The notes beneath the pieces were generated by a model. That model saw only the letters and a list, made by a program, of their open reading frames with translations, made no database searches and was not told the DNA's origin. 64,000 nucleotides of DNA from Streptomyces sp. LUP30 (GTDB lineage Bacteria > Actinomycetota > Actinomycetes > Streptomycetales > Streptomycetaceae), in assembly GCF_001746365.1 (NCBI RefSeq), contig NZ_MJAJ01000029.1, positions 36,145-100,144 on the forward strand, in the 5' to 3' direction. The position numbers and the translations under genes are program-made. This document shows, piece after piece, positions 35,016 to 43,578 of this stretch. Numbering within the stretch: position 1 is the stretch's first letter; every line of letters starts with the position of its first letter.

Positions 35016-35288
35016 ATGTCGATAAGTGCCAGCGAGGCGAGGAAGACCCTGTTCCCCCTGATCGAGCAGGTCAACAACGACCACACCGTCGTGGAGATCA
35101 CCTCCAGGTCGGGCGACGCGGTGCTGATGTCCGCCGATGACTACCGGTCATGGCAGGAGACCGTGTACCTCCTGCGGTCCCCCGCCAACGCGGCGCGGCT
35201 GATGAGGGCCGTCGCAGCCTACAAAGCCGGGGAAACCGTCGAGAAGACCGTCGACGAGCTGTACGGCGCCACGGAGGGTGAGGGGTGA
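35016..35288 (+). CDS. yefM: YefM-type antitoxin (Phd/YefM family)
   Basis: 90 residues, ATG after GAAGAGGAG. It starts MSISASEARKTLFPLIEQVN, the conserved YefM DNA-binding N-terminus, and includes the VLMSADDYRSWQETVYLL segment. The C-terminal region (KTVDELYG) wraps the toxin in known complexes. It neutralises YoeB and represses its own promoter. Stop overlaps the toxin start (GTGA). Confidence 0.93.
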   Translation: MSISASEARKTLFPLIEQVNNDHTVVEITSRSGDAVLMSADDYRSWQETVYLLRSPANAARLMRAVAAYKAGETVEKTVDELYGATEGEG

Positions 35289-35545
35289 GGGACATCCGCT
35301 TCACTCCCGACGGATGGGACGACTTCGCGTATTGGGCGACGACCGATCCGAAGATGTGCCGCCGTCTGGCGAAGGTGATCGACGACTGCCGACGCGATCC
35401 CTTCGCGGGGATCGGGAAGCCGGAGCCCCTGAGGGGCGAGCTGTCCGGGTTCTGGTCCCGCCGGATCGACGACGAGCACCGTCTGGTGTACGCGGTGGAG
35501 GACAAGGCCGTCGTCGTCATCAAGGCCCGGTACCACTACGGCTGA
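35285..35545 (+). CDS. yoeB: YoeB-type mRNA interferase toxin
   Basis: 86 residues, matching YoeB. Conserved features: FTPDGWDDFAYW at the start, RRDPFAGIGKPEPL, GFWSRRIDDEHRLVYAV and the C-terminal YHYG with the catalytic histidine/tyrosine of the RelE fold. It cleaves mRNA at the ribosomal A site. The GTG start overlaps yefM, ensuring coupled synthesis. Confidence 0.95.
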   Translation: MRDIRFTPDGWDDFAYWATTDPKMCRRLAKVIDDCRRDPFAGIGKPEPLRGELSGFWSRRIDDEHRLVYAVEDKAVVVIKARYHYG

Positions 35546-35582
35546 CCGCTCGCCGCAGCGACACGAGCGGTCTTCGGGTCCT

Positions 35583-35628
35583 GGTCGCCGTCCCGGACCC
35601 GGTGGCCGTATGGTCCGGGACGGCGACC
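35583..35628. terminator. bidirectional terminator between yoeB and the isomerase gene
   Basis: A perfect 17-base stem (35583-35599 with 35612-35628, core GTCGCCGTCCCGGACC) with a 12-base loop lies between two convergent genes, 38 bases after yoeB and 17 before the end of the leftward gene. Very stable and suited to both directions. Confidence 0.85.
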
Positions 35629-35644
35629 CGTCCGGTGACGGAGG

Positions 35645-36484
35645 CTACCGGTTCACGTGCGCCAGGAACCGCTGCGCCGTCTCCGCCAGGACCTCGCGGC
35701 CGTCCCGGGCCCACAGGCCGTCGTTGAACAGTTCGACCTCGATCGCGCCCGTGTACCCGGCCGTCTCCACGTGGCCCTGCCACTCGCGCATGTCGATCGC
35801 GCCGTCGCCGATCTGGCCGCGGCCGGTCAGCACGCCCTCGGGCAACGGCGTGGTCCAGTCGGCGAGTTGGAAGCTGTGGATGCGGCCGCCCGCGCCCGCC
35901 CGGGCGATCTGGGCGGGGGCCCGGTCGTCCCACCAGACGTGGTACGTGTCGACCGTGACGCCGACCTGATGGGCCGGGAAGCGCTCGGCCAGGTCGAGGG
36001 CCTGGGCGAGCGTCGAGACCACGCAACGGTCGGCCGCGTACATCGGGTGCAGGGGCTCGATGGCCAGTTTCACGCCCTGCCGCTCGGCGTACGGGCCCAG
36101 TTCGGCGAGGGCGTCCGCGATGCGTTCGCGGGCGCCGTGCAGGTCCTTGGAGCCGGCGGGCAGGCCGCCGGAGACCAGGACCAGCACCTCGGTGCCGAGT
36201 GCGGCCGCCTCGTCGACCGCGCGGCGGTTGTCGGCCAGGGCCGCCGCCCGCTCGTCCGGGTCGATCGCGGTGAGGAAGCCGCCCCGGCACAGGGTCGTCA
36301 CCGTCAGGCCCGCGTCGCCGACCAGCTTCGCCGTCGCCTCCACGCCGTACGTCTGCACCGGCTCGCGCCACAGGCCGACGTTGACCACGCCCAGGTCCCG
36401 GCAGGCGTCGGCCAGTTCGGGCAGGGACAGTTGCTTCACCGTCATCTGGTTGATGGAGAAGCGGCTCAGATCCGGTTTGCTCAC
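35645..36484 (-). CDS. sugar phosphate isomerase/epimerase (TIM barrel)
   Basis: 279 residues from a GTG that overlaps the upstream stop (GTGA). Xylose-isomerase-like barrel: LSRFSINQMTVKQLSLPELA at the start, IEPLHPMYAADRCVV, VGVTVDTYHVWWDD and IEVELFNDGLWARDG, with the metal-binding Glu/Asp/His residues of the family. Last gene of a three-gene leftward transcript with the DUF993 and Gfo/Idh/MocA genes. Expected to isomerise or dehydrate a keto-sugar or cyclitol; substrate unknown. Confidence 0.82.
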   Translation of the reverse strand: MSKPDLSRFSINQMTVKQLSLPELADACRDLGVVNVGLWREPVQTYGVEATAKLVGDAGLTVTTLCRGGFLTAIDPDERAAALADNRRAVDEAAALGTEVLVLVSGGLPAGSKDLHGARERIADALAELGPYAERQGVKLAIEPLHPMYAADRCVVSTLAQALDLAERFPAHQVGVTVDTYHVWWDDRAPAQIARAGAGGRIHSFQLADWTTPLPEGVLTGRGQIGDGAIDMREWQGHVETAGYTGAIEVELFNDGLWARDGREVLAETAQRFLAHVNR

Positions 36485-37635
36485 TGGGTCACTCCGTACA
36501 GGGCGAGCAGGGTCTTCATCCGCTCCTCGGCGAGCTTGGGGTCGGGGAACAGGCCAAGGCCGTCGGCGAGTTCGTAGGCGCGGGCGAAGTGCGGGAGGGA
36601 GCGGGCCGACTGCAGGCCGCCGACCATCGTGAAGTGCGACTGGTGGCCGGCCAGCCAGGCCAGGAAGACCACGCCCGTCTTGTAGAAGCGGGTGGGGGTC
36701 TGGAAGAGGTGGCGGGAGAGCTCGACCGTGGGGTCGAGCAGCTCCCGGAAGCCGGCCACGTTGCCCGTGTCGAGGACGCGGACCGCCTCCGCCGCCAGCG
36801 GGCCCAGCGGGTCGAAGATGCCGAGCAGGGCGTGGCTGAAACCGTGCTCGTCGCCCGCGATCAGCTCGGGGTAGTTGAAGTCGTCGCCGGTGTAGCAGCG
36901 CACGCCCTGCGGCAGCCTGCGCCGGATGTCGATCTCGCGGCGGGCGTCCAGCAGCGAGACCTTGATGCCCTCCACCTTGTCGGGGTGGGCGGCGATGACG
37001 TCGAGGAAGGTGCCGGTGGCCGTGTCCAGGTCGCCCGAGCCCCAGTAGCCCTCCAGCGCCGGGTCGAACATCGGGCCCAGCCAGTGCAGGATCACCGGCT
37101 CGGCGGCCTGGCGCAGCAGGTGGCCGTAGACCTCGAGGTAGTCCTCGGGGCCCGAGGCCGCGGCCGCGAGGGCGCGGGAGGCCATCAGGATGGCCTGGGC
37201 GCCCGATTCCTCGACGAGGGCGAGCTGCTCCTCGTAGGCCGCGCGGACCTCGGCGAGCGTGCCGCCGGCGGTGAGCTGGTCGGTGCCGACGCCGCAGGCG
37301 ATGCGGCCGCCGACCGCCTTGGCCTCGGCGGCGGAGCGGCGGATCAGCTCGGCCGCGCCCGCCCAGTCCAGGCCCATGCCGCGCTGGGCGGTGTCCATCG
37401 CCTCGGCGACGCCGAGTCCGTGGGACCACAGGTGACGGCGGAAGGCGAGGGTGGCGTCCCAGTCGACGGCGGCGGGCGAGTCGGGCGATCCGTCCGCGAA
37501 GGGGTCGGCGACGACGTGGGCGGCCGAGTAGACCGTCCGGGAGGCGAGGGGCGCGCCGGTGGCCGGGGCGAAGGGTTCGCTGCGGGGCTCGTAGGTCCGC
37601 AGGCCGCCGCCGGCGGCGGGCAGTCGCAGGGTCAC
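36481..37635 (-). CDS. DUF993 / dihydrodipicolinate-synthase-like barrel protein
   Basis: 384 residues, GTG start overlapping the previous stop. The DHDPS/NAL-type class I aldolase fold is suggested by SAAHVVADPF, AYEEQLALVEESGAQAILMA, VILHWLGPMFDP and GIKVSLLDARREI, in which the lysine of GIKVS could be the Schiff-base residue. DUF993 proteins recur next to oxidoreductase and epimerase genes in actinobacterial sugar clusters. Probably a lyase step in the same pathway. Confidence 0.75.
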   Translation of the reverse strand: MTLRLPAAGGGLRTYEPRSEPFAPATGAPLASRTVYSAAHVVADPFADGSPDSPAAVDWDATLAFRRHLWSHGLGVAEAMDTAQRGMGLDWAGAAELIRRSAAEAKAVGGRIACGVGTDQLTAGGTLAEVRAAYEEQLALVEESGAQAILMASRALAAAASGPEDYLEVYGHLLRQAAEPVILHWLGPMFDPALEGYWGSGDLDTATGTFLDVIAAHPDKVEGIKVSLLDARREIDIRRRLPQGVRCYTGDDFNYPELIAGDEHGFSHALLGIFDPLGPLAAEAVRVLDTGNVAGFRELLDPTVELSRHLFQTPTRFYKTGVVFLAWLAGHQSHFTMVGGLQSARSLPHFARAYELADGLGLFPDPKLAEERMKTLLALYGVTQ

Positions 37636-38789
37636 AGCGTGACCTCCGGGACGTCGAGACGGCGGCCCTCGGCGGAGGACTTCAGGCCCAGTTCGGCGAG
37701 CTGGACGCCACGGGCGCCGGCCAGCAGGTCCCAGTGGTAGGGGGCGTCGGCGTAGACGTGCTTGAGGAAGAGCTCCCACTGGGCCTTGAAGCCGTTGTCG
37801 AATTCGCCGTTGTCGGGGACCTCCTGCCACTGGTCGCGGAAGACCTCGGTGGCGGGGATGTCCGGGTTCCAGACCGGCTTGGGGGTGGCGGAGCGGTGCT
37901 GGACGCGGCAGTTGCGCAGCCCGGCGACGGCCGAGCCCTCGGTGCCGTCGACCTGGAACTCGACGAGTTCGTCGCGGTTGACGCGCACGGCCCAGGAGGA
38001 GTTGATCTGGGCGATGGCGCCGCCGTCGAGTTCGAAGACGCCGTAGGCGGCGTCGTCGGCGGTGGCGTCGTAGGGCTTGTCCTGCTCGTCCCAGCGCTGG
38101 GGGATGTGGGTGGCGGTGAGGGCCTGGACGGACTTCACCCGGCCGAACAGCTCGTGCAGGACGTACTCCCAGTGCGGGAACATGTCGACGACGATGCCGC
38201 CGCCGTCCTCGGCACGGTAGTTCCAGGACGGGCGCTGGGCGGCCTGCCAGTCGCCCTCGAAGACCCAGTAGCCGAACTCGCCGCGGATGGAGAGGATCCG
38301 GCCGAAGAAGCCGCCGTCGATGAGGCGCTTGAGCTTCAGCAGGCCCGGCAGGAAGAGCTTGTCCTGGACGACGCCGTGCTTGACGCCGGCGGCGGTGGCC
38401 AGGCGGGCCAGTTCCAGGGCGCCTTCGAGGCCGGTGGCGGTGGGCTTCTCGGTGTAGATGTGCTTTCCGGCGGCGACCGCCTTCCTGATCGCCTCCTCGC
38501 GGGCGGAGGTGACCTGGGCGTCGAAGTAGATCTCGACGGTCGGGTCGGCGAGGACCGCGTCGAGGTCGGTGGAGACGTTCTGCGGGTCCAGGCCGTGCTG
38601 CTCGGCGAGCGCCTTCAGGGCGTGCTCGCGGCGGCCGACGAGGACCGGTTCCGGCCACAGCACGGTGCCGTCGCCGAGGTCGAGTCCGCCCTGTTCGCGC
38701 AGGGCCAGGATGGAGCGGACGAGGTGCTGGCGGTAACCCATGCGCCCGGTCACCCCGTTCATGGCGATCCGCACCGTCTTGCGTGTCAC
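37632..38789 (-). CDS. Gfo/Idh/MocA-family oxidoreductase
   Basis: 385 residues from GTG with AAGGGA upstream. N-terminal Rossmann domain (MNGVTGRMGYRQHLVRSILA), the TEKPTATGLEGALELARLA motif with the conserved EKP lysine, and a C-terminal substrate domain (GGGIVVDMFPHWEYVLHEL with the catalytic Asp/His region). It oxidises a sugar, cyclitol or glycoside with NAD(P). First gene of the leftward operon, divergent from a LacI regulator across a 299-base gap. Confidence 0.85.
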   Translation of the reverse strand: MTRKTVRIAMNGVTGRMGYRQHLVRSILALREQGGLDLGDGTVLWPEPVLVGRREHALKALAEQHGLDPQNVSTDLDAVLADPTVEIYFDAQVTSAREEAIRKAVAAGKHIYTEKPTATGLEGALELARLATAAGVKHGVVQDKLFLPGLLKLKRLIDGGFFGRILSIRGEFGYWVFEGDWQAAQRPSWNYRAEDGGGIVVDMFPHWEYVLHELFGRVKSVQALTATHIPQRWDEQDKPYDATADDAAYGVFELDGGAIAQINSSWAVRVNRDELVEFQVDGTEGSAVAGLRNCRVQHRSATPKPVWNPDIPATEVFRDQWQEVPDNGEFDNGFKAQWELFLKHVYADAPYHWDLLAGARGVQLAELGLKSSAEGRRLDVPEVTL

Positions 38790-38881
38790 GTCGATCCCTT
38801 CGTAGGCGTCGTGCGCAGCGTGGCTGCGCCTTTCGTACGCGTTGTGCGCGCCGCGTACGCCTCTTCCTGATCAGCGTGACA

Positions 38882-38893
38882 GCAAGCGCTTTC
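38882..38893. promoter_or_regulatory. LacI-type operator in the divergent sugar-cluster promoter region
   Basis: GCAAGCGCTTTC fits the palindrome GNAAGCGCTTNC, the typical short LacI-family operator. It lies 93 bases before the oxidoreductase start and about 195 before the lacI gene, in the only intergenic space of the cluster. Control of the leftward operon by the adjacent regulator is the natural reading. Confidence 0.65.
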
Positions 38894-39088
38894 TATACAG
38901 GAAGAAGCTAGCCTCTGACCCGTGGTCCGGACAAGACCGTGTCCATCCCGAGTTGTTCGAGGGGGCGAACAACGGGGCTTCTGGGCCGTAAGGTCGGCTC
39001 GACACGCCCGGAACCGCGCCTGCCCAGGCTGCTGTCCACCAGGGCGTACGACGACGTACGACGAGATGTGTGACCGGAGGACGACGAG

Positions 39089-40135
39089 ATGACGGTGACC
39101 CTGGCGGACGTGGCGGCCCGCGCGCAGGTCTCGCCCGCAACGGTGTCGCGCGTGCTGAACGGGAACTACCCCGTAGCCGCTACCACCAGGGAGCGGGTGC
39201 TGCGGGCGGTCGACGAGCTGGACTACGTGCTGAACGGGCCGGCGAGCGCGCTGGCCGCGGCCACGTCCGACCTGGTCGGCATTCTGGTGAACGACATCGC
39301 CGACCCCTTCTTCGGGATCATGGCGAGCGCGATCCAGTCGGAGATCGGGGGACCGGGCGGCCGGGCCGGCGGCGAGCGGCTCGCGGTGGTCTGCAACACC
39401 GGCGGCTCGCCGGAGCGCGAGCTGACCTATCTGACGCTGCTGCAACGGCAGCGGGCGGCGGCCGTGGTGCTCACCGGCGGGGCCGTGGAGGACGAACCGC
39501 ACGCCTCGGCGGTGGCGTCGAAGCTGCGCCGGCTCGGCGAGGCCGGCACACGCGTGGTGCTGTGCGGCCGGCCGCCCGCACCGGAGACCTCGGCCATAGC
39601 CCTGACCTTCGACAACCGCGGAGGCGGACGCGAGCTCACCGAACACCTCATCGGGCTGGGCCACCGGCGCCTCGGCTACATCGCGGGGCCCGAGGAGCGC
39701 ACGACCACCCGGCACCGGCTGGAGGGCCACCGGGCGGCGCTGGCCGCAGCCGGCATCGAGGAGGACCCGCGCTGGACCGTGCACGGCCGCTACGACCGGC
39801 GGGCCGGCTACGAGGCGACCCTGGAGCTGCTGCGCCGCGACCCCTCCCTGACGGCGGTCGTCGCCGCCAACGACTCCGTCGCGCTCGGGGCCTGCGCGGC
39901 GCTGCGCGAGTCGGGGCTGCGGATCCCGGAGGACGTGTCGGTGGCGGGTTTCGACGACCTTCCGTTCAGCATCGACGTGGTGCCCTCGCTCACCACGGTG
40001 CGGCTGCCGCTGGCGGAGGCCGGGGCGCGGGCGGGACGCATCGCCATGGGCCGCGAGGAGCCGCCGCCCGGCGGGATCGCCACGATCCGCGGCGAGTTGA
40101 TGGTGCGCGGGTCGTCGGGAGTGCCGCGCGGATGA
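39089..40135 (+). CDS. LacI-family transcriptional regulator of the sugar/cyclitol cluster
   Basis: 348 residues, ATG after GGAGG. HTH at residues 3-25 (VTLADVAARAQVSPATVSRV), hinge helix (GPASALAAAT) and sensor domain (LVGILVNDIADPFFGIM ... HRRLGYIAG). A short Gly/Arg-rich insertion (IGGPGGRAGGERLAV) interrupts the sensor domain and is unusual. Stop overlaps the next gene (ATGA). It probably represses the divergent oxidoreductase operon. Confidence 0.88.
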   Translation: MTVTLADVAARAQVSPATVSRVLNGNYPVAATTRERVLRAVDELDYVLNGPASALAAATSDLVGILVNDIADPFFGIMASAIQSEIGGPGGRAGGERLAVVCNTGGSPERELTYLTLLQRQRAAAVVLTGGAVEDEPHASAVASKLRRLGEAGTRVVLCGRPPAPETSAIALTFDNRGGGRELTEHLIGLGHRRLGYIAGPEERTTTRHRLEGHRAALAAAGIEEDPRWTVHGRYDRRAGYEATLELLRRDPSLTAVVAANDSVALGACAALRESGLRIPEDVSVAGFDDLPFSIDVVPSLTTVRLPLAEAGARAGRIAMGREEPPPGGIATIRGELMVRGSSGVPRG

Positions 40136-40515
40136 GGCTGCCGGCCGCCCACCGGGACGCCCGGCTGCTGGAGGTCGTCCGCATCGCCGATCCCGGCGAC
40201 CCGTTCGCCGCGGGCGGCGTGCGGGGCGAGGTCGTCGAGGTCCGGGCCGAGGACGAGGTCCGGCAGACCCTGGCCCTGGTCGGCGGCCTGCCGGACGGCG
40301 AGCGGAGCCGCTGCTTCCTGCCGGGCTGGGCCGTCCGCCTCTACGACGAGGCCGACCCCGAGCCGCTCTTCGAGATCGCGTTCTGCTTCCGGTGCGACGG
40401 CGCCCGCCTCCTGGGCCGGGAGGTGCCGGCAGAGCTGGGATTCCAGGACTTCGACGGGCAGAGCCCGGCCGGTCAGGAGCTGCTGCGGTGGTTCCGCGCC
40501 TGCGAGCGTGACTGA
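40132..40515 (+). CDS. small conserved hypothetical protein with CFRC motif
   Basis: 127 residues, coupled to the regulator by an ATGA overlap. Soluble; a CxxC-type pair lies in FEIAFCFRCDGARLLG and the C-terminus reads SPAGQELLRWFRACERD. The composition and codon use are normal. Not recognised; similar proteins seem to be Streptomyces-specific. Metal binding through the cysteine pair is possible but unproven. Confidence 0.65.
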   Translation: MRLPAAHRDARLLEVVRIADPGDPFAAGGVRGEVVEVRAEDEVRQTLALVGGLPDGERSRCFLPGWAVRLYDEADPEPLFEIAFCFRCDGARLLGREVPAELGFQDFDGQSPAGQELLRWFRACERD

Positions 40516-40735
40516 GACCGCAGGCCGCCGAGGCCCCCGGTCGGACGGCCCCCGGTCGGACGGCCGGCGGCCGGCGGCCGCCCACGAACGGGTACGTCGC
40601 ACCGAAGCGTGGGCGGCCATCGTCCCCGCCCGGGAGTCCCGGCGGCCGTTCGATCGGTGCACACCGGTACACACAGGTGCAAAACGCGCCGCCTGCACTG
40701 GACCCGTGTGCCGCGCCCGGGTGAGAGTGGGGAGC

Positions 40736-41530
40736 ATGAAGTTCGCCTTTTCCACTCTCGGTGTCCCCGGTCTGCCCGTTTCCGATGTGCTGCGGCTCGC
40801 GGTCGCGCACGGCTATCACGGCGTGGAGTTGCGCGCCCATCCCGAGGAGCCGGTCCACCCGGGACTGAGCCCGGACGAACGGACCGCCGTCGCCGCCGAG
40901 TTCAAGGCGGCGGGCGTCGAGATCCTCGGGGTCGCGGGGTACGCGCGGGTCGCCGCGCCCGGCGACGACGAGCCCGTGCTCGACGAGATCCGCGGCCTCG
41001 TCGGCCTCGCCCGCGATCTCGGCGCACCCTTCGTCCGTGTCTTCCCGGGCGGATCCGAGGACCAGCCCGACGCGGACGCCGTGGCCGCCCGACGGCTCGG
41101 GGTCGCCGCCGAGCACGCCGCCGACTTCGGCGTGCGCATCCTGCTGGAGACCCACGACTCGCACCGCACCGGCGCGGACGTCATCCGGATCATCGGCCCC
41201 GTCGGGCACCGTCAGGTCGGCGCGCTCTGGGACGTCATGCACACCTGGCTGGGCGGCGAGCAGCCGCAGGACACGTACGCCGCGCTCTCCCCGTCCCTGG
41301 GCTATGTGCAGGTCAAGGACATCGTCTCGGCCGAGGACACCACCCCGCTGGCGCTGGGCGACGGAGTGCTGCCGCTCGCGGAGTGCGTCGAGGTCCTGAC
41401 CCGCAACGGCTGGGACGGCTGGCTGTGCTGGGAGTACGAGAAGCGCTGGTACGAGGCCGCCGAGCCGCTGGAGGGCCTCCTCGACGGCGGCCGCGCCCAC
41501 CTGGGCCGCCTGCTCAACGACTCGGCCTGA
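40736..41530 (+). CDS. sugar phosphate isomerase/epimerase (TIM barrel), second copy
   Basis: 264 residues, ATG after GGGGAG. MKFAFSTLGVPGLPVSDVLR begins the barrel; metal-ligand regions include RILLETHDSHRTGADV, GALWDVMHTWLGGEQ and LCWEYEKRWYEAA. A homologue of the epimerases at 2986 and 35645, but from a different subgroup. The 220-base gap before it contains a duplicated CCCCGGTCGGACGGC and a TGCAC-N14-GTGCA element, so it probably has its own promoter. Likely acts with the neighbouring sugar/cyclitol genes. Confidence 0.8.
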   Translation: MKFAFSTLGVPGLPVSDVLRLAVAHGYHGVELRAHPEEPVHPGLSPDERTAVAAEFKAAGVEILGVAGYARVAAPGDDEPVLDEIRGLVGLARDLGAPFVRVFPGGSEDQPDADAVAARRLGVAAEHAADFGVRILLETHDSHRTGADVIRIIGPVGHRQVGALWDVMHTWLGGEQPQDTYAALSPSLGYVQVKDIVSAEDTTPLALGDGVLPLAECVEVLTRNGWDGWLCWEYEKRWYEAAEPLEGLLDGGRAHLGRLLNDSA

Positions 41531-41683
41531 GCAGTCCGGGACGACCGCGCCGCCGGGGCGTGTGCCGGGCGGCCCGGTCCCGGCGCGCGCCGCGGCCTCC
41601 CGCACGGGACAGCGGCCCGCGGCGGGCGGTCGTCGTCCGGCCGTAGTTGCGCCGGGCGCCGTCCTGCGCCGCGGGGGCGGACG

Positions 41684-42316
41684 TCAGGCCGTGCGGGGGA
41701 GGCGGCGGGCCACCCGGTCCGTCAGCCGCCGCTCGCACCCGGGCCATTCCTGCGCCGTGACGGAGAAGATCGCGGAGTCGCGCAGCCGGTCGTCCTCGCC
41801 CGGCGCCCAGGAGCGGGACCAGTTGCGCAGCACGCCCTCGAAGCGGGCGCCGACGCTTTCGATCGCCGCACGGGAACGGCTGTTGCGGGCGTCCGTCTTC
41901 AGGTCCACCCGGGAGACGCCCCACTGCGCGAAGGCATGCCGGAAGAGGAGGAGCTTGGCCTCGGCGTTGACGCCCGTGCCCTGGGCGGAGCCGGCGAGCC
42001 AGGTGAAGCCGACCTCGACGGCGTCGAGCCGGTCGTCGGACCGCCAGGACCGGGGCTCCCAGTAGGAGGTCGCGCCGACCGCCCGGCCGGTGGCGAGGGA
42101 GATCTGCGCGTAGGGCGCGAGCCGGCCCGTCGCCGCACGGGCGAGCTGGGCGTCGAGGTAGTCGTCGATCTCGTGGGCCCTGGGCACCCAGGTGAAGGCG
42201 TACGTCCCCCGGTCCTCCTCGGCCGCCACCGCCAGCTCGGCCGCGTGCCGGCGCTCCAGCGGCTCCAGGCGCACCAGCGCCCCCTCCAGAACCGGCCCCC
42301 GCAGTGTGAAGCTCAC
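41684..42316 (-). CDS. GNAT-family N-acetyltransferase (RimJ-like)
   Basis: 210 residues from the GTG at 42316, chosen because GAGAGGA lies ten bases upstream; an earlier GTG at 42337 has no spaced ribosome binding site. The GNAT fold shows VRLEPLERRHAAEL at the start, ISLATGRAVGATSYWE, the acetyl-CoA loop GSAQGTGVNAEAKLLLFRHA and the R/N-rich DARNSRSRAAIESVGARFEG. Family members acetylate protein N-termini or antibiotics. Substrate unknown. It follows the EPSP synthase gene on the same strand. Confidence 0.85.
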   Translation of the reverse strand: MSFTLRGPVLEGALVRLEPLERRHAAELAVAAEEDRGTYAFTWVPRAHEIDDYLDAQLARAATGRLAPYAQISLATGRAVGATSYWEPRSWRSDDRLDAVEVGFTWLAGSAQGTGVNAEAKLLLFRHAFAQWGVSRVDLKTDARNSRSRAAIESVGARFEGVLRNWSRSWAPGEDDRLRDSAIFSVTAQEWPGCERRLTDRVARRLPRTA

Positions 42317-42342
42317 TCCGACGTCGTCCTCTCGCACCCTGC

Positions 42343-43578
42343 TCAGACGTGCAGCTCCGCGAACGCCTCGTGGAAGCCGGGGAAAGTCTTGCGGACGCAG
42401 CCGGGGTCGTCGAACGAGATTCCGGGGACGCGCAGGCCCGTCACCGCGAAGGACATGACGATGCGGTGGTCGCCGAAGGTCTTGACGTCGGCGCCGACGG
42501 GGGCGGCGCCGGGCACGATCTCGATCCAGTCCGGGCCGGTGGCCACCCGCACCCCCATCCGCCGGAGGTTCTCCGCGCAGGCCTCCAGCCGGTCGCACTC
42601 CTTCACCCGGGTGTTCGCCACGTCCTCGATGCGCACGGGTCCGGAGGCGAAGGGGGCGATCGCGGCGAGCGTCGGCATGGTGTCCGAGATGTCTCGCATG
42701 TTGACCGTGAGGCCGTGGAGTTCGCCGGTGCCGGCCACCGTCGTGCGGTCGGCCCCCACGTCCACCCGGGCGCCCATCCGGCGCAGGACGTCCACGAAGC
42801 CCAGGTCCCCCTGGAGCGCGCCCGCGCCGAGGCCCGGCACGGTCACCTCGCCGCCCGTGACCGCGGCCGCCGCGAAGAAGTAGCTCGCGGTCGACGCGTC
42901 GGGCTCGATCGCGTACGTGGTCGCCCGGTAGCCGCCCGGCGCGACGACGTAGGTGTCCCCCTCGCGGCCCACCTCCGCCCCGAAGGCCCGCATCATGGCG
43001 ATCGTGATGTCCACGTACGGCGCGGACACCAGATCCGTGACGGTGACGCGCAGACCGGTGCGGGTGAGCGGGCCGAGCAGCAGCAGCGCGGTCAGGTACT
43101 GGGAGGACTGGCCGGCGTCCAGCACGACCTCTCCGCCCTCGACGCCCGCCGCCCGCACGGTGAGCGGGTGGTGGCCCTCCGCCTCCTCGTGCCGCAGGTC
43201 CACGCCCAGGTCGCGCAGGGCGCGGGTGAGCGGGAGGAGGGGGCGGCGGCGCATCTGGGGCGAGGCGTCGAAGCGGTAGACCCCGTGGCCGGCGGCGGCG
43301 AGGGCCGGCAGGAAGCGCGCCGTGGTCGCGCCGTCCCGGCAGTACACGTCGGCCTCGGCGAGCGCCGGTCCCTGCGGGCGGCCGTCGATCTGCCAGGCGT
43401 CCGGTGTCCGTCCGACGCGGTAGCCGAGCCGGGTCAGGCCCTCGGCGAACCCCTCGGTGTCGTCCGAGCGGAGGGGGCGCTGGAGGGTGGTGACTCCGTC
43501 GGCGGCCGCGGCCAGGAACAGGGCGCGGGCGGTGAGGGACTTGGATCCAGGGATGTCGACGAGGGCCATGCCCCTCAT
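42343..43578 (-). CDS. aroA: EPSP synthase (3-phosphoshikimate 1-carboxyvinyltransferase)
   Basis: 411 residues from the ATG coupled (ATGA) to the upstream EamA stop; ATG 43569, giving MALVDIPGSK, is an alternative. Key residues are kept: GSKSLTAR with Lys, Ser and Arg; DGATTARFLP; SSQYLTAL; DTMPTLAA; RVKECDRLEA with Lys-Glu...Arg; FGDHRIVMSF; and the KTFPGF lysine. It forms EPSP from shikimate 3-phosphate and PEP. Streptomyces often carry two such genes, and its isolation from other shikimate genes suggests this may be the paralogue. Confidence 0.9.
   Translation of the reverse strand: MRGMALVDIPGSKSLTARALFLAAAADGVTTLQRPLRSDDTEGFAEGLTRLGYRVGRTPDAWQIDGRPQGPALAEADVYCRDGATTARFLPALAAAGHGVYRFDASPQMRRRPLLPLTRALRDLGVDLRHEEAEGHHPLTVRAAGVEGGEVVLDAGQSSQYLTALLLLGPLTRTGLRVTVTDLVSAPYVDITIAMMRAFGAEVGREGDTYVVAPGGYRATTYAIEPDASTASYFFAAAAVTGGEVTVPGLGAGALQGDLGFVDVLRRMGARVDVGADRTTVAGTGELHGLTVNMRDISDTMPTLAAIAPFASGPVRIEDVANTRVKECDRLEACAENLRRMGVRVATGPDWIEIVPGAAPVGADVKTFGDHRIVMSFAVTGLRVPGISFDDPGCVRKTFPGFHEAFAELHV

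Noticed and set aside
34578..35084. 168-codon leftward frame between the lipase-like and yefM genes
   Set aside because: Part has fairly high GC3, but it overlaps a perfect terminator stem and the lipase 3' end, and the ATG has no ribosome binding site.
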